Shown in pieces: positions 51,560 through 60,582 of a stretch of DNA of 64,000 nucleotides; the first letter of the stretch is position 1; every line of letters starts with the position of its first letter. A program made the position numbers and the translations under genes. The notes below the pieces were generated by a model, which did no database searches, was not told where the DNA came from, and saw only the letters and a program-made list of their open reading frames with translations. This DNA is from UBA3478 sp038134285 (GTDB lineage: Bacteria > Bacteroidota > Bacteroidia > Flavobacteriales > Flavobacteriaceae). The stretch is taken from contig JAYPUW010000010.1 in the NCBI GenBank assembly GCA_038134285.1, positions 10,070 through 74,069 on the forward strand, in the 5' to 3' direction.

Positions 51560-52268
51560 TTGCCCCCGAAACAGCAGCATTTAAGCTCTCCACCTGGGTA
51601 TCATCTGCACTCGGTATAGTGATAAAATGATCAATACGCTGTTTAACCGCATCAGAAAGGCCATGACCTTCGTTTCCTAACACCAGTATACCTCTAGGTT
51701 CAAAGTGCATTTCGGTTAATTTTTCACCCTTCAAATCGGCTCCATAAAGAGGAAGTTTCAAACGCTCGAAGGCATTTGGCAAGTCTTCGTATAAGCAAGA
51801 TACCCGCGTATATGAGCCCATGCTAGCTTGAATGGTTTTAGGATTGAAACAGTCTACGGTATGCGGAGAACAGAGCAGGTGTCTATAGCCAAACCAATCT
51901 AGCGTACGCATTAACGTGCCAAGGTTTCCGGGGTCTTGAACCTCGTCTAGAGCTACAATCCATTGATCGTTGGGCAACGACACAGCAGTTGGTTTCTTAA
52001 ATACGACTAACACCTCAGAGTGCGTTGAAAAATGAGTGCATTTTTTCATCACAGTAGCTTCGACTAACTTTAGATGAATATTAAACTTTTGCTCAAATGC
52101 AGCTTGCAATTGCACTGAAGTGGTTACAGAAAGTACGGGTTCAAAACAAGCCTTTAAACCCTCTGTTACTGATTTAACACCCTCTACACAGAACATCATT
52201 AACTCGTCTCGGGTTCTTTTCTGCTTTAACTGCTGTATTTGCATGACTTCTGAGCGACTGAGCATCAT
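51516..52268 (-). CDS. TrmH/SpoU family RNA 2'-O-methyltransferase
   Basis: A 250-residue SPOUT methyltransferase. The trefoil-knot motifs are DEVQDPGNLGTLMRTLDWFG, GILVLGNEGHGLSD and the C-terminal ESLNAAVSGAIIAYT. An N-terminal substrate-binding domain precedes (residues about 1-90). It may modify tRNA or rRNA; the target cannot be told. It overlaps porT by 44 bases at the 3' end, the largest such overlap in the window. Confidence 0.9.
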   Translation of the reverse strand: MMLSRSEVMQIQQLKQKRTRDELMMFCVEGVKSVTEGLKACFEPVLSVTTSVQLQAAFEQKFNIHLKLVEATVMKKCTHFSTHSEVLVVFKKPTAVSLPNDQWIVALDEVQDPGNLGTLMRTLDWFGYRHLLCSPHTVDCFNPKTIQASMGSYTRVSCLYEDLPNAFERLKLPLYGADLKGEKLTEMHFEPRGILVLGNEGHGLSDAVKQRIDHFITIPSADDTQVESLNAAVSGAIIAYTISSRLGFRR

Positions 52269-52289
52269 TTTTTCGATTAATTTAGGCCC

Positions 52290-54695
52290 ATGTTTGAAAG
52301 GCTCCTTCCTTTTCTTAATGGAATTCTAAAGGTAGTTTTATTTATTTCTTTTAGCGCGATTCTTTCATGTAGCTCGGTGCGAAAACTTCCTGATGGAGCA
52401 TCCCTTCTCATCAACAATGAAATTCAGACTACCGATGCCTCAAAGGTTGATCCTTCGCTTCAATATGTGCTAAGACAAAAAGCAAACAAAAAAATCTTAG
52501 GGATTCCCCTAAAACTATGGATTTTTAATGCCAGTGGATCTAAAAACACGGCTTTTGGCAGGTGGTTTAGAGCAAAAGGTGAAGCTCCCATAATTTTAGA
52601 CTCTATTGAATCTGCACTAAGTGTGGCTCGACTGAATAGGGCGTATAGAAAGATGGGGTATTTCAATGTATATACGCGCTTTGAGCTAGCGTATACAAAG
52701 TCTCAGCAAAAGGTAAAACAGCGATTTGTCATTACTCCAGGAGACCAATTTATCATTGACAGCATGGCCTATAAGCTTCCCAATCGCAGCGTATTCGACA
52801 GCCTGAAAGCCCATGAAAACGAACGGCTGATTCACCCAGAAGAACCGCTAAACATTGACCTTCTAGAGAAGGAAAGACAGCGGATTATAGCACTACTTAG
52901 AAACAAAGGGGCATTTGGCCTTCAGAAGAGTGACATTTATTTTGAAATAGATGGTGATACCACACAAACCAGTGCCTCGAAAGAAGTCAAAGTCACTACA
53001 GTGATCGACTCAAAGGCCACCACTCAAGCCTATCGGCTAGGAAGGGTCAATGTGCTTTTCGACCAACTCAACGGATCAGCAACAATCCCGACGGATACCA
53101 TCAATCGGATCTTCATGTATACCGCTGATGACGAAGTTGATCTGAATGCTCTTGAAGAGCGAATCGCCTTTAAACCTGGCAACTTGTATAGCGATGCACT
53201 GAGAACAACCACCTTAAATCGCATAGGGCAACTCAGTTACTTTAGCTACCCATCAGTCAATTACAGTGTCCAAAACGATTCCATTGTTGATCTCAACCTC
53301 TACCTAAGGTCACGTAAGCGCTACTCGCTTACAGCCGATTTTGACCTTACACACTCTGCCTTACAGCAAATCGGTACGTCGCTGCGTTCTTCTGTACTTG
53401 TTAGAAACGTATTTGGTTCTTTTGAAAACCTCAGCCTTTCACTGAGCGGAACCATTGGCAACTCTATAATACCCGGCACCAATATTACCTCAGAACTTGG
53501 GGTCGACCTCAACCTAAGCTTTCCGCGATGGTGGTATGGCTTTTCACTCGACCGTTTCATTTCAATGGAAAAAAATCCAATCAGCACTTTGCAAATTGGA
53601 ACGGTATTTCAACAAAATCTAGGCCTAGACCGACAAACTATTAACGCCATTTATCGTTTCAGCTTTACAAGTGGGTCAAGCCAACACACCATCGAATTCC
53701 CGAAGATTTCTTACGTAAATAACCTAAATCCTGACAATTTCTTTTCCATTTACCGTAACACCTTTGAAACGCTTGACGAACTTTCAACACAACTAAAAAC
53801 GAATCCTCAGTATGCCGACTTGTTTAAGCCTTCAGAAAGTGATGGAAGTCTGCAACTTAAAATCCCTGACGGAACAGCAATATTCATATCTGGAGTTCAA
53901 GATCAAACTATACCACTTAACGCGTCAGATGCCTTGCTTCTGAATCGAATAGAAGAAAGAAGAGCGCGATTGACCGAAAACAACCTTATTCTTTCTTCAA
54001 GCTACGCCTTGCTCAATGAAAACACTACAAATCGAAACGCATCAACCTATCGTCAATACTACGCAAAGTTTGAACTCGCAGGATTTTTATTCAATGCGTT
54101 AGAACCTTTTAGCACGCCTGGAGAGCTCTTCGATGTCGCCTATGCACATTATCTCAAATCTGAGCTTCAGTATATCAAACACTGGCCCCTGAGTCAGCGC
54201 TCAAGCGCCGCCTTTCGTGCTTATGGCGGGTTTGCGCTTCCGCTTAGATTTTCAAGTACAGTGCCCTTTGTAAGAAGCTTCTTCGCTGGAGGAACCAATG
54301 ACATTAGAGGTTGGAATGCCTATACTCTCGGACCAGGGACCACTAATCAACTGAATGAGTTCAACGATGCGAATCTTAAACTCACCTTGAGCGCAGAACT
54401 CAGATTTCCACTTTCGCGAAGCCTTTACGGCGCATTTTTTACCGACATAGGAAATATTTGGAATGCGCTTGATGGCACTGAAAACGAAGCAGCCGTATTT
54501 CACGGATGGAGATCGCTGAAAGATAGTGCCATCGCCTCAGGCGTAGGATTGCGCTATGATTTCGATTATTTCATCTTCAGATTAGACCTCGCTTATAAGA
54601 TGCTCAATCCGGCACTTAGCGATGCCGAAAGATGGATTTTTAATAGCTCGAATAATCGACCTTTATTCAACATCGGAATCAACTATCCTTTTTAA
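52290..54695 (+). CDS. BamA/TamA family outer membrane protein, lipoprotein type (TamL-like)
   Basis: An 801-residue protein with a lipoprotein signal, SFSAILSCSS, placing the acylated cysteine at residue 27. Periplasmic POTRA-like modules follow (about 30-330), then a 16-stranded barrel domain of the D15/Omp85 type with the late motif FRAYGGFALP and FAGGTNDIRGWNAYTLGPG. In Bacteroidota such lipid-modified TamA relatives are named TamL and help place outer membrane proteins; the usual partner TamB is not seen here. Its start is divergent from the methyltransferase. Confidence 0.85.
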   Translation: MFERLLPFLNGILKVVLFISFSAILSCSSVRKLPDGASLLINNEIQTTDASKVDPSLQYVLRQKANKKILGIPLKLWIFNASGSKNTAFGRWFRAKGEAPIILDSIESALSVARLNRAYRKMGYFNVYTRFELAYTKSQQKVKQRFVITPGDQFIIDSMAYKLPNRSVFDSLKAHENERLIHPEEPLNIDLLEKERQRIIALLRNKGAFGLQKSDIYFEIDGDTTQTSASKEVKVTTVIDSKATTQAYRLGRVNVLFDQLNGSATIPTDTINRIFMYTADDEVDLNALEERIAFKPGNLYSDALRTTTLNRIGQLSYFSYPSVNYSVQNDSIVDLNLYLRSRKRYSLTADFDLTHSALQQIGTSLRSSVLVRNVFGSFENLSLSLSGTIGNSIIPGTNITSELGVDLNLSFPRWWYGFSLDRFISMEKNPISTLQIGTVFQQNLGLDRQTINAIYRFSFTSGSSQHTIEFPKISYVNNLNPDNFFSIYRNTFETLDELSTQLKTNPQYADLFKPSESDGSLQLKIPDGTAIFISGVQDQTIPLNASDALLLNRIEERRARLTENNLILSSSYALLNENTTNRNASTYRQYYAKFELAGFLFNALEPFSTPGELFDVAYAHYLKSELQYIKHWPLSQRSSAAFRAYGGFALPLRFSSTVPFVRSFFAGGTNDIRGWNAYTLGPGTTNQLNEFNDANLKLTLSAELRFPLSRSLYGAFFTDIGNIWNALDGTENEAAVFHGWRSLKDSAIASGVGLRYDFDYFIFRLDLAYKMLNPALSDAERWIFNSSNNRPLFNIGINYPF

Positions 54696-54705
54696 AAGCA
54701 TTTAC

Positions 54706-54713
54706 TACATTTG
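54706..54713 (+). promoter_or_regulatory. TAnnTTTG promoter element for fba
   Basis: TACATTTG, a full consensus match, ends 30 bases before the ATG at 54744. Confidence 0.6.
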
Positions 54714-54743
54714 CCCTCTAACATCAATAATAAAACGAACACA

Positions 54744-55817
54744 ATGGCATTATATTCAATAGTTCCAGGCGTAGCGACCGGAGACGAAGTTCAGGCAATA
54801 TTTGCCTTGGCAAAACAAAAATCATTTGCCCTTCCTGCAGTCAACGTTACTGGTTCTAACACTATTAATTCTGTCTTAGAAACCGCAGCAACTTTAAATG
54901 CCCCAGTTATTATTCAATTTTCAAACGGGGGTGCGCAATTCAATGCCGGAAAAGGACTTTCAAACGACGGTCAAAAAGCCGCAATCGCAGGATCAATAGC
55001 AGGTGCAAAACACATTCATCAACTCGCTGAGGCATACGGCGCTACCGTTATCCTTCATACCGACCACTGTGCGAAAAACCTATTACCTTGGATCGACGGA
55101 TTGCTCGATGCAAGCGAGGAGCATTTTAAAGCAAACGGCAAGCCATTATTTTCTTCACACATGATTGACCTATCGGAAGAGCCTCTAGAAGAAAACATTC
55201 AGCTTTGTAAAAAGTATTTAGAGCGTATGGCTCCAATGGGAATGACTCTAGAGATCGAACTTGGTGTTACGGGTGGTGAAGAAGACGGAGTAGACAATAC
55301 CGATATTGACTCTTCAAAACTGTATACTCAGCCAGAAGAAGTGGCCTATGCCTATGAAGAACTGTCTTCGATAAGTCACAGATTCACGGTTGCAGCTGCA
55401 TTTGGAAACGTGCACGGGGTTTACAAGCCAGGTAACGTCAAATTAACTCCGGTTATTCTTAAAAACTCTCAGTCTTATATTATTCAGAAATACGGTATCG
55501 ACCGTCCGAATCCGATTGACTTTGTCTTTCACGGCGGATCAGGTTCTAGCCTTGAGGAGATCCGAGAATCTATCGGATACGGAGTAGTTAAAATGAATAT
55601 CGATACCGATCTTCAGTACGCCTTTACTGAAGGAATCAGAGATTATATGTCTGACAAAAAAGACTACCTCGCTTCTCAGATCGGTAACCCTGAGGGAGAT
55701 GATGTTCCTAACAAAAAGCACTATGACCCTCGCGTTTGGCTGCGCAAAGGAGAACAAACCTTCTCTACGCGTTTAAAACAAGCGTTTGAGGACCTTAACA
55801 ACATTAACACACTTTAA
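54744..55817 (+). CDS. fbaA: Class II fructose-bisphosphate aldolase
   Basis: Cleaves fructose 1,6-bisphosphate in glycolysis with zinc. The 357-residue protein starts at 54744 (MALYSIVPGVATGDEV); an in-frame TTG 33 bases upstream lies inside the promoter. Zinc and substrate motifs: ATVILHTDHCAKN with the ligand histidine, HMIDLSEEP, AAAFGNVHGVYKPG and FHGGSGSSLEEI. It precedes accD by 9 bases. Confidence 0.95.
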   Translation: MALYSIVPGVATGDEVQAIFALAKQKSFALPAVNVTGSNTINSVLETAATLNAPVIIQFSNGGAQFNAGKGLSNDGQKAAIAGSIAGAKHIHQLAEAYGATVILHTDHCAKNLLPWIDGLLDASEEHFKANGKPLFSSHMIDLSEEPLEENIQLCKKYLERMAPMGMTLEIELGVTGGEEDGVDNTDIDSSKLYTQPEEVAYAYEELSSISHRFTVAAAFGNVHGVYKPGNVKLTPVILKNSQSYIIQKYGIDRPNPIDFVFHGGSGSSLEEIRESIGYGVVKMNIDTDLQYAFTEGIRDYMSDKKDYLASQIGNPEGDDVPNKKHYDPRVWLRKGEQTFSTRLKQAFEDLNNINTL

Positions 55818-55826
55818 TTCTATTAT

Positions 55827-56714
55827 ATGTCATCTTTGTGGTTTAAGAGAAAAGAAAAAGGAATTCAGACTGCCACCGTGGAAAAAAAAGACACCCCGGT
55901 TGGCCTGTGGTACAAAACGCCCACAGGAAAAATCGTCGAGTCTGAAGAGTTGGCAAAAAATGCCTACGTTTCACCCGAAGATGATTACCACGTCCGCATA
56001 GGAAGTAAAGAATACTTCGAGTTGCTCTTTGACAATAACACCTTCACCGAATTCAATGCAGACCTTTCATCAAAGGATCCGCTGCGCTTTGAAGACACCA
56101 AAAAGTACAAAGATCGCCTTGTAGACGCTAAGAAAAAGACAAACCTTAACGACGCCGTTAGAACCGCTTACGGTTCATCAATGGGTAGAGAGTTAGTGGT
56201 AGCCTGTATGGATTTTTCATTCATCGGTGGGTCTATGGGAAGTGTTGTAGGAGAAAAAATTGCGCGTGCCATAGACGTAGCAAAAAAGCGCAAATCTCCC
56301 TTACTTATTATCTCCAAGTCTGGAGGTGCACGAATGATGGAGGCCGCGTTATCGCTCATGCAGATGGCAAAAACCGCAGCAAAACTCGCCCAGCTTGCGG
56401 AGGCTAAGATTCCTTATATCTCGTTATGTACCGACCCCACTACAGGAGGAACGACAGCATCTTATGCGATGCTCGGAGACATCAATATTGCTGAGCCCGG
56501 AGCTCTCATTGGATTTGCAGGCCCTCGGGTGGTGAAAGACACCACAGGAAAAGACTTACCTAAAGACTTTCAAACTTCTGAATTCTTGCAAGAACACGGA
56601 TTTCTAGATTTCATTTCACATCGAAATGAGCTCAAGAAGAAGGTCAATCTGTACATCGATTTGATTTTAAATCTTCCGCTTCGAGAAGAAAAACAAAAGG
56701 AAGACCTAGAATAA
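55827..56714 (+). CDS. accD: Acetyl-CoA carboxylase carboxyltransferase subunit beta, zinc ribbon cysteines lost
   Basis: The beta carboxyltransferase subunit of the first step of fatty acid synthesis. The crotonase-like domain is complete (MGSVVGEKIARAID, LLIISKSGGARMMEAALSL, SLCTDPTTGGTTASYAMLGD and PRVVKDTTGKDLP). The N-terminal ribbon, normally CxxC...CxxC, keeps its frame (LWYKTPTGK and VSPEDDYH) but all four cysteine positions are Thr31, Gly34, Ser49 and Asp52. It cannot bind zinc in the usual way. It lies 9 bases after fba. The 295-residue length is normal. Confidence 0.95.
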   Translation: MSSLWFKRKEKGIQTATVEKKDTPVGLWYKTPTGKIVESEELAKNAYVSPEDDYHVRIGSKEYFELLFDNNTFTEFNADLSSKDPLRFEDTKKYKDRLVDAKKKTNLNDAVRTAYGSSMGRELVVACMDFSFIGGSMGSVVGEKIARAIDVAKKRKSPLLIISKSGGARMMEAALSLMQMAKTAAKLAQLAEAKIPYISLCTDPTTGGTTASYAMLGDINIAEPGALIGFAGPRVVKDTTGKDLPKDFQTSEFLQEHGFLDFISHRNELKKKVNLYIDLILNLPLREEKQKEDLE

Positions 56715-56728
56715 CTGAGAATAAAATG

Positions 56729-56736
56729 TATATTTG
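56729..56736 (+). promoter_or_regulatory. TAnnTTTG promoter element for rpsO
   Basis: TATATTTG, a full consensus match, ends 53 bases before the rpsO ATG, leaving a leader of about 45 bases that could hold the S15 binding site for autoregulation. Confidence 0.6.
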
Positions 56737-56789
56737 CACCCTCATTTACGGTCAATGAGATACATAAAAATCATTAACACAATATTGGA

Positions 56790-57059
56790 ATGTATTTAAG
56801 CAAAGAAAAGAAGGCTGAAATCTTCAAACAGTACGGTGGAACCGAAAAGAACACCGGTTCAACAGAAGGGCAAATTGCTCTTTTCACCCACCGCATTAAT
56901 TACCTAACAGAGCACTTAAAGAAGAATCACAAGGATTTTAATACAGAGCGTTCGTTAGTAAAACTAGTAGGTAAGCGCAGAAGTTTACTCGATTACCTCA
57001 AGAGTAACGATATTGAAAAATACCGTTCTTTAATCAAAGAATTAGGTATTCGTAAATAA
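56790..57059 (+). CDS. rpsO: 30S ribosomal protein S15
   Basis: Binds 16S rRNA early in small-subunit assembly. The 89-residue protein has the standard layout: KAEIFKQYGGTEKNTGSTEG, then GQIALFTHRINYLTEHLKKN and HSR-type SLVKLVGKRRSLLDYLK. A terminator follows directly, then pnp, the widespread rpsO-pnp order. Confidence 0.98.
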   Translation: MYLSKEKKAEIFKQYGGTEKNTGSTEGQIALFTHRINYLTEHLKKNHKDFNTERSLVKLVGKRRSLLDYLKSNDIEKYRSLIKELGIRK

Positions 57060-57066
57060 GCAAAAT

Positions 57067-57092
57067 GCGCCGCTTCAAGCGGTGCTTTTATT
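57067..57092 (+). terminator. Rho-independent terminator after rpsO
   Basis: An 8-base-pair stem (GCGCCGCT with AGCGGTGC, one G-U pair) around TCA, followed by TTTTATTT. It lies 7 bases past the rpsO stop, so pnp needs its own promoter or read-through. Confidence 0.8.
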
Positions 57093-57158
57093 TAAAGCCC
57101 AACCGCTATTTTAAAGTTTTTCATTGGTCACGCTTCTTAGCAACAACACAACAACATC

Positions 57159-57227
57159 GGCCATGAGGCCAAAGACCAAATGTTTAACTTGAGGCTAAGG
57201 CCTCTAAATTTAGGGGATGATTCCCTA
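57159..57227 (+). promoter_or_regulatory. Three tandem small hairpins in the pnp leader
   Basis: GGCCATGAGGCC (57159-57170, 4-base stem), GAGGC-TAAG-GCCTC (57191-57204, 5-base stem) and TAGGGG-ATGAT-TCCCTA (57211-57227, 6-base stem) follow one another just before the pnp ATG at 57234. In E. coli the pnp leader stem is cut by RNase III and used for autoregulation; a similar role here is a guess. Confidence 0.35.
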
Positions 57228-57233
57228 TCACTT

Positions 57234-59474
57234 ATGATTCCTAAAACCTACCAAGAGGTCATAGACCTCGGAGACGGTCGTAACATTACGATCGAAACCG
57301 GAAAACTTGCCAAGCAGGCCCATGGTTCTGTTGTGGTTCGCTCCGGAAATTGTATGCTTTTGTGTACAGTAGTCTCTAACTATCAAGCCGCAGATGTTGA
57401 CTTTTTACCCTTAACGGTAGATTACCGTGAGAAATTTGCGGCAGCAGGTCGCTATCCTGGCGGATTTTTTAAGCGTGAGGCGCGTCCAAGCGACGGTGAA
57501 GTACTCACCATGCGTATTGTAGACCGTGTATTACGCCCACTTTTCCCTAAAGACTATCACTCAGAAACGCAAGTAATGCTGCAAGTAATGTCACTTGACG
57601 ACAGCATCACTCCAGATGCACTCGTGGGATTAGCCGCTTCAACAGCTCTTCAACTTTCAGACATTCCTTTTGAAACAGCAATTTCAGAGGTACGTGTTGG
57701 ACGCATCAATGGAGAATTCGTCTTAAATCCATCGTTAGCGCAACTGAAAGATTCTGATATCGACATGATTATTGGAGCCTCAGCTGATTCTGTAATGATG
57801 GTTGAAGGTGAAATGAAAGAAATCAGCGAAGAAGAGATGGTTGAGGCCATCAAATTCGCTCATGAGGCTATTAAGACGCAGTGTGAGTCTCAGTTGAAAC
57901 TCGTCGCTCAAGTAGGAAAGAAAGAGGTGCGCGAATTCGAGGCAGCAGCAGAAGACGCCGCTCTTGAAGCACGTGTAAGAGAATTAGCCTACGATAAAGT
58001 GTATGAGGTAGCTAAAAAAGGTTCTTCTAAAAAAGAGCGTAGCCAGGCCTTTTCTGATATTAAAGAAAGTATAAAAGAGGCCTTTACGGAAGAAGAGCGC
58101 GAAACTTATGGAGGACTTATTTCGAAATATTTCTACAAGATCGAAAAAGAAGCCGTTCGTAATCTTACCCTTGACCTAGGTCTACGATTAGACGGTAGAA
58201 AAACAGATGAGATTCGTCCGATATGGTGTGAGGTAGATTATTTGCCTTCAACACACGGATCAGGGATCTTTACTCGTGGAGAAACTCAGGTGCTTTCAAC
58301 GGTTACCTTAGGAACTTCTCGCGAAGCGAACATCATCGACATGCCCTCTTTAGAAGGTGAAGAAACTTTCTACTTGCACTATAACTTCCCTCCTTTCTCT
58401 ACGGGAGAAGCACGCCCAATTCGAGGTACTTCAAGAAGAGAGATCGGACACGGAAATCTAGCACAACGTGCCCTGAAAAACATGATTCCAGCTTCATGCC
58501 CATACACCGTTCGTGTAGTGGCTGAAGTACTAGAATCAAACGGTTCATCTTCTATGGCTACCGTTTGTTCAGGAACTCTTGCTCTCATGGATGCGGGTAT
58601 TCAGATTGAAAAACCTGTATCAGGTATTGCTATGGGATTGATCACTGATGTTGAATCAGGAAAGTACGCTGTACTTTCTGATATACTCGGAGACGAAGAC
58701 CACCTCGGAGATATGGACTTCAAGGTAACAGGTACTGCCGATGGTATCACCGCTTGTCAAATGGATATCAAGGTAAAGGGGCTTTCTTATGAGATCCTTA
58801 CCAAAGCACTATACCAAGCCAAAGAAGGAAGACTTCACATTCTTGGAAAACTTATTAAGACCTTAGATACGCCGCGTCAAGAGGTAAAGGCTCATGCTCC
58901 GAAAATTGTGACGACTCGTATTCCTGGTGATTTGATTGGTGCCTTTATCGGAAGTGGAGGTAAAAATATCCAAGAGCTTCAGAAAACTACTAAGTGTACC
59001 ATTGTAATCAACGAAACCGAAGAAGGTGAAGGTCTAGTGGAAATACTCGGTACCAGCCAAGAAGGTATTGATGCCGTAATCGCTTCTATTGAATCACTAA
59101 TGTTTAAACCAGAAGTCGGAAACACGTATACGGTTAAGGTGATCAAAATGTTAGACTTTGGAGCTGTAGTAGAATATATTGAGGCTCCGGGTAACGAAAT
59201 CTTGTTACACGTATCAGAACTCGCTTGGGAACGTACAGAAAAAGTCTCAGACGTGATCAATTTGGGAGACGAATTTGAGGTGAAATACTTCGGATTCGAT
59301 CCGCGCACCAAGAAAGAGAAGGTGTCAAGAAGAGCGCTACTCCCTAAACCAGAAGGGTACCAAGAGCGTCCACCTCGCCAAGATCGTGATCAGCGTCGCG
59401 GAAACGACCGTAACAACCGTCGTGACTCAAGAGGACCTAGAGATTCTAAAAGAGACGACGGCAGCAACGAATAA
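57234..59474 (+). CDS. pnp: Polyribonucleotide nucleotidyltransferase (PNPase)
   Basis: A 3'-5' exoribonuclease and RNA tailing enzyme. The 746-residue protein starts at 57234 (MIPKTYQEVIDLGDG); an ATG 54 bases upstream lies in the leader hairpins and is less likely. Two RNase PH domains, a helical linker, a KH domain (IPGDLIGAFIGSGGKNIQEL near 580) and an S1 domain (YTVKVIKMLDFGAVVEYIE near 648) are present. The last about 40 residues are an Arg/Asp-rich tail that may bind RNA. A strong terminator follows. Confidence 0.97.
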   Translation: MIPKTYQEVIDLGDGRNITIETGKLAKQAHGSVVVRSGNCMLLCTVVSNYQAADVDFLPLTVDYREKFAAAGRYPGGFFKREARPSDGEVLTMRIVDRVLRPLFPKDYHSETQVMLQVMSLDDSITPDALVGLAASTALQLSDIPFETAISEVRVGRINGEFVLNPSLAQLKDSDIDMIIGASADSVMMVEGEMKEISEEEMVEAIKFAHEAIKTQCESQLKLVAQVGKKEVREFEAAAEDAALEARVRELAYDKVYEVAKKGSSKKERSQAFSDIKESIKEAFTEEERETYGGLISKYFYKIEKEAVRNLTLDLGLRLDGRKTDEIRPIWCEVDYLPSTHGSGIFTRGETQVLSTVTLGTSREANIIDMPSLEGEETFYLHYNFPPFSTGEARPIRGTSRREIGHGNLAQRALKNMIPASCPYTVRVVAEVLESNGSSSMATVCSGTLALMDAGIQIEKPVSGIAMGLITDVESGKYAVLSDILGDEDHLGDMDFKVTGTADGITACQMDIKVKGLSYEILTKALYQAKEGRLHILGKLIKTLDTPRQEVKAHAPKIVTTRIPGDLIGAFIGSGGKNIQELQKTTKCTIVINETEEGEGLVEILGTSQEGIDAVIASIESLMFKPEVGNTYTVKVIKMLDFGAVVEYIEAPGNEILLHVSELAWERTEKVSDVINLGDEFEVKYFGFDPRTKKEKVSRRALLPKPEGYQERPPRQDRDQRRGNDRNNRRDSRGPRDSKRDDGSNE

Positions 59475-59498
59475 GCCGCCCAAAGCTCCTCTCTATAG

Positions 59499-59532
59499 AA
59501 AGCCGCTTTCCGTTGAGAGCGGCTTTTTTTAT
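59499..59532 (+). terminator. Rho-independent terminator after pnp
   Basis: A 9-base-pair stem (AAAGCCGCT with its complement) followed by a run of T, 25 bases past the pnp stop. Confidence 0.88.
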
Positions 59533-59595
59533 TTGAACTGTAACCTTTTTGCTTTTTAAGCGTATAACAAAGCGTACCTAAAATTTTTACGTGCA

Positions 59596-60459
59596 ATGAG
59601 ACAGCTTAAGATCACCAAACAGGTTACCAACAGAGAAACCGCTTCTTTAGACAAGTACCTTCAAGAAATTGGAAAGGTAGACTTGATTACTGCTGAAGAA
59701 GAAGTAGAACTCGCTCAAAAGATAAAGGCCGGAGACCAACGTGCCCTAGAGAAACTGACTAAGGCGAACCTTCGCTTCGTAGTTTCTGTGGCCAAGCAAT
59801 ATCAAAACCAAGGGTTAACGTTACCCGATCTTATCAACGAAGGAAACTTAGGACTTATAAAAGCCGCTCAGCGTTTTGATGAAACCCGGGGATTTAAGTT
59901 TATCTCTTATGCCGTTTGGTGGATTCGTCAATCGATTCTTCAAGCCCTTGCAGAGCAGTCACGTATCGTGCGTCTTCCGCTAAACAAGATCGGATCGATC
60001 AATAAAATCAACAAGACTTTTGCGCACCTTGAACAAGCCCATGAGCGTATGCCTTCAGCTGAAGAAATTGCTCAAGAGCTTGACATGACCGTTGAAGATG
60101 TTAAGCAATCACTTAAAAATTCTGGTCGTCACGTTTCGATGGACGCCCCTCTTATTGACGGAGAAGACTCGAATCTTTACGACGTATTGCGTTCTGGAGA
60201 GTCTCCAAACCCTGACAAAGAACTCTTGCACGAATCATTGCGCACAGAGATCGAACGTGCCCTTGAGACACTTACACCTAGAGAGGCAGACGTTGTTCGC
60301 CTCTATTTCGGACTTGCGAGTCAGCATTCAATGACGCTCGAAGAGATTGGAGAAACCTTTGATCTTACTAGAGAGCGCGTACGCCAGATCAAAGAGAAGG
60401 CCATCAGACGTCTAAAACACACTTCAAGAAGTAAAATTCTTAAAACGTATTTAGGATAA
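59596..60459 (+). CDS. rpoD: Primary RNA polymerase sigma factor (RpoD/SigA)
   Basis: The main housekeeping sigma factor. The 287-residue protein is the short Bacteroidota form lacking the long region 1.1. Region 1.2 (ASLDKYLQEIG), region 2 (LPDLINEGNLGLIKAAQRFD and FKFISYAVWWIRQSILQAL), region 3 and region 4 with the helix-turn-helix (TLEEIGETFDLTRERVRQIK) are complete. It should read the TAnnTTTG promoters listed here. Confidence 0.97.
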   Translation: MRQLKITKQVTNRETASLDKYLQEIGKVDLITAEEEVELAQKIKAGDQRALEKLTKANLRFVVSVAKQYQNQGLTLPDLINEGNLGLIKAAQRFDETRGFKFISYAVWWIRQSILQALAEQSRIVRLPLNKIGSINKINKTFAHLEQAHERMPSAEEIAQELDMTVEDVKQSLKNSGRHVSMDAPLIDGEDSNLYDVLRSGESPNPDKELLHESLRTEIERALETLTPREADVVRLYFGLASQHSMTLEEIGETFDLTRERVRQIKEKAIRRLKHTSRSKILKTYLG

Positions 60460-60521
60460 TATTTGTACCTTTCGAGAACTTACAGTTTTCGTGGCTGTTC
60501 GTTTTTTGATTGATGATTATG

Positions 60522-60556
60522 GAAACGCCGGCAACTTGCCGGCGTTTCTATTTTTA
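60522..60556 (+). terminator. Rho-independent terminator after rpoD
   Basis: A 12-base-pair perfect stem (GAAACGCCGGCA with its complement) and a 3-base loop, then TATTTTT. It lies 62 bases past the rpoD stop. Confidence 0.9.
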
Positions 60557-60570
60557 GCTCTTAAAATCAT

Positions 60571-60578
60571 TAACTTTG
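60571..60578 (+). promoter_or_regulatory. TAnnTTTG promoter element for rpe
   Basis: TAACTTTG, a full consensus match, ends only 4 bases before the rpe ATG. Transcription would start at or after the start codon region, so rpe is a strong leaderless candidate. Confidence 0.65.
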
Positions 60579-60582
60579 CCCC

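Noticed and set aside
60519..60557. A 12-codon frame inside the rpoD terminator
   Set aside because: It is formed by the hairpin itself and has no promoter or start context of its own.
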